NCBI GenBank assembly: GCA_036971615.1
Contig: JAYKKR010000016.1
Coordinates: forward strand, 682,001 to 746,000
Origin: Amyloporia xantha
Taxonomy: Eukaryota; Basidiomycota; Agaricomycetes; Polyporales; Adustoporiaceae
DNA length: 64,000 nucleotides
Direction: 5' to 3'
The notes below the pieces were generated by a model. That model worked only from the letters and a program-made list of their open reading frames with translations. It did no database searches and was not told where the DNA came from. This document shows positions 20,472 through 33,379 of this stretch, in pieces (positions within the stretch are counted from its first letter, which is position 1; the number at the start of each line of letters is the position of its first letter). The translations under genes were made by a program, and so were the position numbers.

Positions 20472-21603
20472 CTAATCACCCGTCCACCCGAGCCTCCTCA
20501 GATCCCTCTTGCACTCCTCCGTCTCCTTCTTCACACGCGCCATATCCTCCACCACCTGCGCGAATGCGCCCTCCCTCCCGCCGACCAGCCCCAGCAGCGA
20601 CTCATACGCAGCTATCTGCTCGTCTAGCGCGCGTTCCTCTTCTTCCTGTGCTTGCTGTCTCGCGCGGAGCTTCGCCTGTGCAGCAGCGAGCGCACGGGTC
20701 ATTGTCGCGCGTGGATTTGATGGCGACGCGTGGCCGTAGAGTGTTATGTGTGCGCGTGCGCGGATAAGGGACAGTTTGAGGAGACAGGTCTCGATCGTCA
20801 ATGCGAGGACGTCGGCTTGGGCGGCGCGAGACGCGTTGAGTTGTGGCGGAAGGGAAATGAGAGCGCTGATCAGCTCTTCCTCGAGGCGTGGGTGAAGCTA
20901 TGTATCTAGGTATTTGCATACATTTTCGTAATTTCATGGATGATACGACAGTACCTCGTTGATCTCTGTCACAAGTTTTCGAATGCGAGCGTGCTGTTCC
21001 CGTAGAAGAGATCGCTGCCGAGCGATTTCATCTTTCTGAGCACGGATTTGATCCGGGAGGTGAAATGCACGCTCCAGTTTTTCGTCCTCGTCATTAGACA
21101 CTTATAATGCGTGATATGTTGAGAAATTCTCTACATCAGCAAACACAGAGTGCGCGCGCACCGCTATCCTCAGAATAAAAATCAAGAATGGAAAGCAAAG
21201 TGTGCTTCATTTCGGCCACGACTTGGGCCTCATACTGTGAGTTCACCTATATCCCGCATAGTTGGACGCGTGCGTGTCACTGGTATTGTGAGAGATACAG
21301 TAGATCGGGGAGACTCACAGGAGTAGCTACAGACCCGAATCTTTTGAGATCTACCTCAGAGAGTCCTCCTGGGCGGAAAGTCTGCGCAGAAATATCGAGT
21401 TCTCCCTTGCATGTGTTCTCGGCAGAGCCCGATGTATTTCCCTCGGCGGGATATGCCTCACTGCTGAGAAGAGAAATGGCGGAGGCGTACGTGAGACCGT
21501 CCTCGACTGTCTTGTTTGAGTGCTTCAGGGCCACTTGTTCGAGATGGTCGTTGAGGATCCTTGTCTCGAGATAGGTCTGCCTGCTTTCGTGGGCCTTGGC
21601 CAT
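20472..21603 (-). CDS. Coiled-coil protein of unknown function
   Basis: Four exons (21603-21319, 21234-21162, 21100-20955, 20897-20472) join in phase to 309 residues from ATG 21603. An N-terminal helical region (YLETRILNDHLEQVALKHSN) is followed by YEAQVVAEMKHTLLSILDFY, DQIRAQKDEIARQRSLLREQ, and a long C-terminal coiled coil rich in Ala, Arg, Glu (RALAAAQAKLRARQQAQEEE). The clean in-phase junctions support a real gene. I do not recognise the family; the composition suits a structural subunit of a kinetochore, spindle or tethering complex, but that is only a guess. Confidence 0.65.
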
Positions 21604-22437
21604 CGGGTGTATAAGATTATTGACCTTCTGGTTGAGAGACTCGGATATGGCCTAGTGCCGCGACACGCGTAGTACCGTGGCGTACGGAGTAGCTTGGGAC
21701 GGTAGCGGTGATCGACTGCTGTGGCCGATCACGCTTCTCGTTGTTCGGTAACGGCACGTGTACTGTAAACAGCAGTTCATGGCTTTCTCTATAGTTTTCT
21801 TTCCTGGTCCCTCGAGTAAGGAAGACAGATGGACAACAGGTTTACGCTACGAGTTTTTCCCGACGTCAATGGAATTACGTGTCGACAATAGTTGGTCTTA
21901 CTCCAGAGTAGCGTCCTGCAATTATGACGGCTTCATGTGGCATTAGGAGAAGAATACGCTTCCAATCCTCTTCGACAACCCAGCTATCTCTAGGCAAGAT
22001 TGTGATATCGATATGTTGCACCGCGGACAGCCGCAGCATATTGAAGTCGAGTGACTCGAAGATGATCGAAGGGTTATCGATATCAACATTCTCTGCGCAT
22101 TGTAGACGTCTTGTATGAAATCATTAGAACTGCATGGAATGAATGTGAAACAATCTGACTAGAAATCTCTTCTCTTCAAGCTCGATCAACATCTAAGAGA
22201 TGAGGCTTAATGCGCAAGACCGATCGCTTCATGATTCCAGTGACGCTGGGAGGCACCATATTGGTGGCATCTTCCCGAACGATCGACATGTGTTTTATGG
22301 TCTTTCGGAAGCGCACGATCAAGTAGCAATGACCAATGCGATATTATCAAGATCGCTGTTTTAAATAGAATAAAATAATGTTGTGCAAATACTACGAATC
22401 AAGATCCCACTCTGACATGAGACCCATTTTTTGCGAT
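21604..22437. other. Intergenic, nothing recognised
   Basis: About 830 bp between a start codon (left) and a stop codon (right). Short frames on both strands lack conserved motifs. Confidence 0.5.
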
Positions 22438-23327
22438 CTAGTCGCAGAAGGTGATTATGAGGTCGACCTGTCAGAAAATCGTGCAGAGTCAGCTGCCAAC
22501 TTCCGAAACCAATATGTGGAGCGGGACGCACGTTGTCAACGGAGCAGCCGACTTGCACCGAGGTCTGGGACGGGTCGTGGAATGCATCCGGGCAGCTCGC
22601 GTCAGTGCCTGCAAGAGGGATTGTCAATTGTTCCTGCTCTAAAAGCATAGGACGTCAGGAAAACTCACAGTCTGCACCAGCACCATCGCAGCCATTAGTG
22701 TAGCTGAAGCCGCTAGTGACAGAGAACGCGTGGCTGTGGGCACATTACAGTTAATCGCTTGTTAGTCTCATGCGAGTGTAAGACTCACGGCGAGATTAGC
22801 GAGATGTCGGAGCTGCTGTAGCCGTTCTGGAGCGTCGTCTCAACGAGAGTGCAGCCCTCGCCATTGGTACCACAGCTGCCTATAAAAGGGGGTTCGCCGC
22901 ATCAGTACAATTATTCAAAGCATATGATACCATAACACCGCCGCTAACCAGTCTGAAGGTATCTGTGAAGATGGCGCCGTTGCATGAGCCCGGATCCAAT
23001 GGAGCAATATTCGAGCTCAACTTACGCAATGGCCCCCTCGAGAGTTCCGTCGATGGTGTAGGCACCGCCAGTGGAGAGCGTGGCGCCGTTCTGGCTAATC
23101 AATGTCGGCTGTAAGGGAAGTCAGTGTTATTCTCGACGAGGATCTTGACCGCCTGGGCGACTGACCGTGCCATATCCACAGCTGAGGCAATTAGAGTCAG
23201 CATTATCCCTATGTAGTGTGATCAACATTGCTTACTTGTTGGTGAAGCTGACGGTGTGAGACTCGGCGTTGACCTGCACGAAGGCAAGGGTGGCAGCGAC
23301 AAAGGCAACGGTGAACTTGGTGAACAT
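22438..23327 (-). CDS. Small secreted Cys-rich protein (fungal glycopeptide-like)
   Basis: Eight short exons (92, 16, 83, 14, 91, 65, 77 and 30 nt) join in phase from ATG 23327 to TAG 22438, giving 155 residues. The N-terminus FTKFTVAFVAATLAFVQVNA is a signal peptide with a typical cleavage site. The mature part reads SHTVSFTN.CGYGT, LISQNGATLSTGGAYTIDGT, TGSCGTNGEGCTLVETTLQN, FSYTNGCDGAGADC and ends VDLIITFCD. The paired cysteines and the FTN.CG.GTP start are reminiscent of thaumatin-like proteins and of secreted proteins often labelled glycopeptide in Agaricomycetes; exact function unknown. It should be exported and disulfide-bonded. A TATA box lies at 23419-23425. Exons of 14 and 16 nt are unusually short but are required for phase. 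Confidence 0.8.
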
Positions 23328-23418
23328 TGTGGTAATTCGGTGAGAGGGTTGAGGAACAGATGAGAGTACTTTTTGAATAGACTGAGTTGACTGAAGTTCT
23401 GGTGAGTGCTAGCTCTGC

Positions 23419-23425
23419 TTTTATA
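23419..23425 (-). promoter_or_regulatory. TATA box of the secreted-protein gene
   Basis: Minus strand TATAAAA, 92 bp upstream of the start codon, consistent with a strongly expressed secreted protein. Confidence 0.6.
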
Positions 23426-23429
23426 CACC

Positions 23430-24599
23430 TCGACCTTGCGCAACGACGGGGACTGCGCGACATGTTCATCACTGAGGCGTGGTTAGCAGTTGACAGGACC
23501 GCATGCCAGTGTCTGCCACCGCTAACGGCGTGCGCGTCGTCCTTCTTTTCGCGGTTCATCGTCTGAATACTCTTGCTGTGACCCACGTATGAGTGGAGCG
23601 TGTCATGAGCAGGAATGATGACCTCGGAGCCATCTCAACACGGTGATCGCAGTCCATCTGTTAAATTTGATTTGATGTCAAGCGACAGGATGGTCGGGTA
23701 AGTCAAAGGCGCATCAAACGATGATGGGGTAACTACGCCGCCTCTTGCCCCACCATCAGTCCTGCCGAACGACGGAACGGCACAGAAACGGGGCCAAGAT
23801 CATGCATGGGATCGGACTGAAAGAGGTGTAATGAACACATTGGACAGCATTCACATCCCTAATGGCGCACGCGCGTGGAGAAGCGATTTGGGATGTCGGA
23901 CCTGGAATGACCGGTGTGAGCGTGAAGCAGTAGAGCAACGAATATCTTCGCTGGTGACCGTTCGGCATCCCATCCATACTGACTAGTACGTACTTGACCA
24001 GCGGACGCGCGCAACATGCTGCATAGTCTGATCGGCGGAAATGTCGGCTTGATCAGCCTACGCGTAATTCTTCATGGTAAATCTTTATTATGCTGTGTCT
24101 TCTTCACTCTGTGCTCAGGAGTAAATCACAGATCCCCGTCGGTAAGTGCAGGAAGCATGGACCATCATGGTAACGCACAGAAAATTCCTCTGCAATTAAG
24201 TCCAGTGATATTATCGGCAGGCGATGGAAGAGTTTCTCCGGCCGTATATAAAGTGCCATACTGTTGTGATACACACTTTGTAGGATTCAAGGAGACGTTG
24301 TACGCCATTAGCAGTGGTCGATGCGACTCGACGGACTAAGGACTGAGTGAAGCTGGGACCCCGTGAAGCGCGCATCGCGGGAACTTACAGGATGTTAGAG
24401 CAGGCCCAAGTGACAGAGTAGCATGGATTCTGAGATTCCTTCGCTACCTCGACTTGACTTTCCCGAAAACCATCTCAGAGACCTCCAATATTTGTGATCT
24501 CCGAGTCGATAGCTTCAAGACAGACGCAATGAGAGGTGTCCTGAGACGTCGACGTATCGAGGAACTGTGCGGCACAGGATATGTCCTTGAATCTGATCG
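23430..24599. other. Gene-poor stretch
   Basis: About 1.2 kb with no frame I can support. A plus-strand frame at 24016-24339 lacks any recognisable motif and good codon pattern. Confidence 0.45.
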
Positions 24600-25400
24600 A
24601 CCATATTTCATTCCCGCACACCACTGATCCGCAAGTGTGTAAGCTCGACTATGGACGTCCAGTGATCGCGGGCAGCTTTGGCCGGGAATATGGTTGATAT
24701 CCTCAGATCCTCGATTTGGGGAGAATTCTTCAGTATGGGCATTAAGCGTGCCTCGGAGATGTCCGTCTGAGCACCGAGTGTCAAAGTCGTCAAACCTTGC
24801 AGTGGTTGAAGCGACCGCGAAGATGAGCCGTTTAATACTACACCTTATAGCATCGGCGTGTGCCCTCCAAAGATGATATGATCAAGATCCAAGGTCGATG
24901 TTGGCGTCCTTAATTCGAAGTGTAGGCTGCGCAATGTGGGTGCTTCACGTTTGAAATGCCTGAGGAGTACTGCCATCTCCTCTGCACTGGCATAAGAAAC
25001 GCGCAGCGCGTCAAGATATCTGCTGCGTGCAGCAACCATTTGGGCTGTCCGTTCTAGACTTATTGATAAGTCGCCACGCGACCATCCATGATGATGCGAA
25101 GCGGGGACGTCCTCGTGCGATCTGGGGATGCTTGTATCTTGGCTTCGACTGTGTTTCGCTTCACGTGGATCAATGCCCACAAGCGCGCCGTATTCAGAGC
25201 AAGATGCCTCCAATAACGACAGACAAGCGTGAGTGCAGGCCAGAGCGTACTCTTATCCTCGCATACGAGACGAGATCTGAATTGGTGCTATCGTCCGTGC
25301 CAGCAACAAGAAAAAATATGGTCTGGAGAAAGCCATCTGAAATGACTGCTATCGGCGCACTCGAATTCAGACAGACTTTGGGTTGTAAGCCGCGGAACAA
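24600..25400 (-). pseudogene. Broken F-box/LRR paralogue
   Basis: Three frames carry successive blocks of the protein encoded at 15035-16639. Block one, APIAVISDGFLQTIFFLVAG (near 25.35 kb), matches APIAVIPDDVLQMIFLLAG; then CRYWRHLALNTARLW in another frame; AEEMAVLLRHFKREAPTL (near 24.95 kb) matches AEDMGVLLRHFRHETPRL; LTTLTLGAQTDISEARLMPI (near 24.78 kb) matches LTTLELRYQVDLSDQRLLSV. Frames shift between blocks, with stops after ATYQ and after HTPML. The intact paralogue has no introns, so splicing cannot explain the breaks. The lower-coordinate half of the gene is not recognisable. Confidence 0.75.
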
Positions 25401-26064
25401 AGAACATTATCTGACATAACGCACCTCGAGGATGAGTTTTGGTCGACTAAGGTCAAGAAAACTAACGCAAACAGAGTATGATATGTCCAATTAGAGATGC
25501 AGAGCTCGCAAAGATACGGGAGAGGACTCTTGGTGACGGCGTGGTAGTGGTGAAGTACCAGGACGGCCGCCACCCGGTAGCACCTCTCAGCACCGCTCGG
25601 TGGAACGGTCACGGGGATATTTTCACGTGTCGAAAGCAAACGCGACGCGCCTAAATGTTGACAGAACATAGCCAACTGCAACTGTATTCATACCGGTTTA
25701 GGGCCTTGTTGAGACAACCTCAGCTGCTTCATATACTCGTATCTTGAAGTCTATGGGGCCGCCTTTATAATCAAAATCGAAGGGGTACTCGTAAGTCGAC
25801 CTTGTTTCGGAGTCTCCAGCTATCGCAGGTCCTCCTTTTCTAACATTAATAGGCTTCTGGCCATGTATCCGTGGAAGTATGCAGAGCCAGTCAAATCCCA
25901 ACATCGCTTAGATCATGATCGAATTCATAGCTAAGTACACTCTACAATTACAACGATACTCAGTGACTCGGTGGAGGGGCTACTAGTACAGAACATAAAG
26001 AGAGCATGCTACGACTTTGCGCGATAGAAAACATAAGACCTATTCTACGAAAAAGCAACGACCA
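25401..26064. other. Intergenic with one unsupported short frame
   Basis: A 68-codon minus-strand frame from ATG 25904 (MLGFDWLCILPRIHGQ) has no recognised motif and no clear splice partners. Otherwise nothing seen. Confidence 0.4.
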
Positions 26065-27666
26065 TCAAGTGGTGCTTGGTCCCGCTATCAACTCAGGAGT
26101 CATGTACCTCCCCACAACCCTTTCCACCAACGGCTTTGTCAGGAAATCTAGCAGCCATCCCTCTAACTTGCGCTCGTTTTCCCTCAGCTCCTTAAACTTG
26201 CGATCCAACTGATCGGTAGTGCAATACAGCATATCTTGTATGTCGGGATCCCCTCTCAGACCCTCCAGGAAATCGGCCGCCTGCTGCTCCTCGCCGATTT
26301 GACTGATACAGAACATCACTGAAGTCGGGCTATACCCGGCCTCGGTCACCCTCTTCCTGCAATTGATAATCTCATTCCTGAACATATCGCCGTCAGTGGG
26401 GGCACCATCGGTAACGGTGCAAATTAGCAGGGGGCGCTCGAGACGCCTCCTTGGGTCATCAAGGACGCTATAAACCAGGGGCTCCAAGATCCGCTGACGA
26501 AGAGAAGTCCCGATGGGAGTGCCACCATCGGGTGAGACTGCCTTCATCGCATTCTCTATCTCGGCAGCGGGCAGGTTGGAAGCAGATTCGGCATTGATGA
26601 AATGCAGGTCCACACCACAATCGTCCGGAACGATCTTCGTAGCGACGCGGGCAATGCGAGCGACGAGCTCACATTGGCGTTCGAAACGATGGTTGTAGGA
26701 CATAGAGCCGCTGTCGTCACAGTAAATGACGAGCCGGTAGAGAGAAAGGACGGTCAAGCGCTTGATATTTTCGGGTGTTCCCAAGTCGGTTGTAGGGTCA
26801 TTGCGCAGGGCTGCAGCCTTTCTTGCAACGCCCTGGACGAAGTCATCATTGGGGGGGAAGAAACTCTCTAAACCTGTCTCCTCAATATAAATGCCTAGAT
26901 TGTCCGCAACTTCCTCCTCCTCAGTCGGCTCTAGGTCCTGACAATCCTATTTATTATTAGTTTCAACCGTAGAGAAAGTTTTAGAAAGGTTGCGAACCTG
27001 GACACGGTTCTGGTCTTGGGTACCCCTGACGCATTCGCACAGCTGGCACAAGACCTTTCTTGCAATATCTTTGAGCATCCCACTGTTCACAACTGCTATG
27101 ACAAGCAGCACGAATGCAGTGATGAAGTTGGTGAGCTCTAGCCCCATTGAGTTTCTCTGATCCAGAGGAAGCACGTCCCGCTCCATACAATACGCCTTCG
27201 CCAGCATCTCTGCCGTCATACCCAGCTTATTCTTCATCGTCAGCGACGCGCCGTGGTCCACCAGCTCATGCACGACGGCTTTGTCGTGTGACAGAGCAAT
27301 GGCATTCATCAGTGGGGTGTTATAGCCATCATCGGCCGAGCACGCATCGACATCAGCGCCTTTGTCGAGGAGTGCACGAACGATGGCAGCGCGATCCTTC
27401 GGCGGTGAGTGGGTAATGGCGTAGAAGAGTGCGGTGCGTTTATGAACGGAATGGGCATTAGGGTCAGCGGATTGGTAGGGATTATCAAGGAGGAGATGAA
27501 CGGTGTCTAGATGGCCTTGCCAGCATGCGGCAGCAAGAGGAGTGACGGAATGAGGGCCGCCAGGTACATCGAGGACGCTTCTAGGGTTCGCATTACCGGA
27601 GAGGTGTGTTCTCAGGCGAGCGGGTGTCAACGACCCTCTGAAAGCCTCTTCGTGGATGTTGGGCAT
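26065..27666 (-). CDS. Ankyrin-repeat plus von Willebrand A domain protein
   Basis: Two exons (27666-26998 and 26946-26065) join in phase to 516 residues. The start is ATG 27666 (MPNIHEEAFRGS); the frame extends upstream only with non-ATG codons. Residues about 40-165 hold ankyrin repeats (TPLAAACWQGHLDTVHLLLD, TALFYAITHSPPKDRAAIV, TPLMNAIALSHDKAVVHEL). A hydrophobic segment (LTNFITAFVLLVIAVVNSG) follows. Exon 2 carries an acidic linker and a vWA domain beginning YRLVIYCDDSGSMSYN, whose DDSGS is the metal-binding MIDAS motif, with VTDGAPTDGD as the later acidic loop. The ankyrin-vWA combination is seen in basidiomycetes; partners and role are unknown. The donor at 26997 (GTTCGC) is weak but is the only one that keeps phase. 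Confidence 0.8.
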
Positions 27667-28033
27667 TCTGTCAGAACGAGGTTGGGATGGCAAGGCAAGT
27701 GAAACCAATGGTCTTTAAATACTGGATAAACTGGAGTTCGGAAGTCAATTGCTTTCATGTGTTACCGCGCACCCCAGTATACGTACAACGGCATCCGCCA
27801 AATCGTTTCATTGCTATACCACTTAGAAATGCAATCATGTCGAAGGGAAATCCACGAGACAATTAAATAGGCGACGGCTCACATGCGCATTCCAACATCA
27901 TTTCTACACATTTACGAAGCCCACATGAAGGTTTATAGCACATACTTAACGAGTTGATTTGGGGCGTCTATCCAGGATTGGTGTGCGGCATACATGTGTC
28001 CTTGGTCTTGGCCCCGTTATCTACGCCACGAGT
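27667..28033. other. Intergenic, nothing recognised
   Basis: Upstream region of the ankyrin-vWA gene; no frame or repeat supported. Confidence 0.5.
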
Positions 28034-28735
28034 CTACCGCAGCGTGGCCTCTCTGAGTACGTTCAGAAATGTATTATCCTCAGGTCCATGAAAAGATACC
28101 TTGATGACTGAATGAGCATCTGCAGTGCCGCGCTGGATACAGTACCACGAGGGCGTACCAGTCAACGTTCGTGCAACCTGGACAAAGCCCGGTCCAGTGT
28201 TCACATTGGACAAAAATGCGTGGTTCCGGACGAGCAATTGAGAGAGACAGCATCACCTTCTTCGTCAAGACGAGATACCGGAGTGAGTCAGGCGGTTCGA
28301 AAAGTCCGGAACTCCGCACGCGAGCGTGTAGGTGTCCCTCGAAGTCATTTAGTGCAGGACCCTCAGTGTGCGAGAAAGAAAAAAGCGGAAGAGCAGCTCA
28401 GCACTGCCACATTCGAACAATACTGTAATGATAATTGGAACCACAATTAACGAGGTGCGAAACAAATTAGGACAGGTCCTAAAATCTCCCGCGCTGATAA
28501 AGTGAACTCGATCGAAGTCTCCCCAATTAGAGATCCGTTGATGTACATACCTGGTCCGTTGTAGAAATTCGATGGTCCGCAGTGAATTCAATGAGATGGT
28601 AGCATGAATCCAAAGTCTGTGGAATTCAGGACAACGTATCGCCAGTGAGAGCGGACAACCATGAACTGTAGGGCAAAGTTGTAAGGCGTCCGCAAGTGCC
28701 GATTTCGAGACAGGTCACGTGGATTTACAAGATAA
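28034..28735 (-). pseudogene. Possible remnant of an F-box/LRR-like gene
   Basis: Minus strand near 28.70-28.56 kb reads SALADALQLCPTVHGCPLSL then HRLWIHATISLNSLRTIEFL, a pattern common in agaric F-box-like proteins. It is followed by a GTATGT donor near 28.55 kb and a further frame (VLFECGSAELLF; later NTGPGFVQVARTLTGTPSW ending at 28034). No start codon or complete exon chain could be built. Fragment or divergent gene; low confidence. Confidence 0.3.
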
Positions 28736-28830
28736 GATAAGATGGCAAAACGCAATGACAAATGTCAAGAGTCAGTCTCCAGCGAGTTGCCATTGCACTG
28801 TTTGAACGTCCTTCCTTCCTGCAATCAGTC

Positions 28831-29971
28831 ATGATCGCCTTACAGCACTCTGCCCCAATTCCAGATCCGTTGTCTGTCCCTTCAAATGCTCCAGAACATT
28901 GTCCAGTACGTAGGGTCCGACCATCGTCTCGTAAGAACACTCGCTGATCATTTATGCTCACAGGGAACCGAATCTGAACTCGCGGGCAAGGCAGATGCAT
29001 GTGCGGGATGTGCGAACCAGGACATTTGTGCATCCGGCCAGGCAAAAGGCCCAGATCCGGCTTTACCCCTAGTTCGAGAGCGCATGTCCAGTGTCAAACG
29101 CAAGATCCTGGTGTTGTCAGGAAAGGGGGGAGTCGGGAAGTCGACGTTCACAGCACAGCTCGGATGGGCATTCGCAGCAGATGAGCAGGTGCAGGTGCGT
29201 TTGGATGTCTCCTCAGTGTCTTTCAGGGCTTACAGTTGCTTGCAGACAGGGATCATGGATGTAGATATCTGCGGTCCATCCATACCGACCATCCTTGGCA
29301 TTGCATCCGAGCAAGTCCATTCCTCTTCCTCCGGGTGGTCACCTGTGTACGTGCAGGACAACCTCGGTGTCATGTCTGTTGGCTTCATGCTGCCCTCCTC
29401 CAAAGACGCAGTCATGTGGCGTGGACCGAAGAAGAATGGCCTCATCTCCCAGTTCCTCAAAGACGTCGACTGGGGCCAACTGGACTACCTCGTCATCGAC
29501 ACGCCCCCAGGCACGTCTGACGAGCACCTCAGCATCGTGCAATACCTCAAGGAAAGCGGGATTGACGGCGCGGTGGTCATCACTACCCCGCAGGAGGTCG
29601 CGCTGCAGGATGTGCGGCGCGAGATCGACTTTTGCCGGAAGGTCGGAATCCGAGTGCTCGGTCTTGTGGAGAACATGTCCGGGTTTTGTGTGCCCGAACT
29701 GCAAGAACGAGTCACAGATCTTTAAGCCCAGCACAGGTGGTGGAAGGAGACTCGCGCAGGATATGGGCGTGGAGTTCCTCGGCGCGGTCCCGCTGGATCC
29801 TCGCATTGGCAAGAGCGCAGACTATGGCGTCAGCTTCCTAGATGAATATCCTGACAGTCCAGCCAGTACAGCATATTTGGATATAATAGACAGTGAGTAT
29901 TCTATTAAGGCTACATCGCATCATATATTCATGTCTCCGTTACAGAAATCAAAGCAAACCTGGGCGACTGA
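28831..29971 (+). CDS. NBP35: NBP35-type cytosolic Fe-S scaffold P-loop ATPase, frame break in exon 3
   Basis: Exons 28831-28905, 28964-29194, 29246-29892 and 29946-29971. The N-terminal CX13CX2CX5C cluster ligands are complete once exon 1 is joined ([25 protein letters not shown]). Then come the deviant Walker [25 protein letters not shown] and [15 protein letters not shown]35 with Cfd1 assembles [4Fe-4S] clusters for cytosolic and nuclear proteins and is essential in yeast. The C-terminal CPXC motif ([13 protein letters not shown]) is in a +1 frame relative to the preceding ENMSG: the T run at 29684-29687 has one base too many, since the motif fits with three T. Read literally the protein stops shortly after (ELQERVTDL) and loses the motif. 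With one base fewer the four exons give 325 residues, the normal length. No intron of workable size fixes this. Sequence error or a damaged allele. Confidence 0.88.
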
Positions 29972-30158
29972 AGTCAGAACTGTTGGGGAGTCATCCGGAG
30001 GTCGCTTTCATCATATTATATCTCATCCATCACTGTATCAAATACGTATATCCAGCATGTATTCTATCTTGCCTCTGCGTCGGGACAACGCACGATTCTA
30101 TCTACATAGTTATACATCTAGATCATCTATACTGAGTGCCATTACTCGTCCATGCCTT

Positions 30159-32873
<2,715 letters not shown>

Positions 32874-33379
32874 TGCTGAGAGGAAAGAAGCGAAATAGGA
32901 TGCGGTGTGGGCGGAAGACCGAGGGGAATTCGCAATCCGACTATCGCACGGCCACAGGAGGCGATAGGATTGCAAAAGGGGTGACCGAGATGGTGGCAGG
33001 AAGGAGATTATTACATACCGCCTTGACCTGGGCCGGGGTTGTGGTTATGTCAGAGAACAAACATACTCACCCAATCCGGCCTCGGGAACGCCAGATAGAT
33101 CTCGCTAAATGACACGCTCTTACACACTCAATCAAACGTGTTTCTGCCATCTCCACCGCTTTGCTCAATGTCTACGCACCGTGTGTGTCTGCGATGAGCA
33201 CTGAGCACATCTTACGCGTAAACAGCGCGGTGTGCGCGCGTCAAGACCACATAAGTGTCGCCAAAATGTTATACACCATAGATTAAACTTCTTCTACACC
33301 GACCGCACACGAGATACTAATAATACAGTAAATTGAACTTCAGCACTACGTATGCTTGACAGCATTGAGCACGTAAGTA
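32874..33379. other. Intergenic, nothing recognised
   Basis: Promoter side of the MAP kinase gene and 3' flank of the makorin gene, about 500 bp; no frame supported. Confidence 0.5.

Noticed and set aside
24016..24339. 107-codon plus-strand frame
   Set aside because: No recognisable domain, no conserved composition and no neighbouring exons; consistent with a chance frame.
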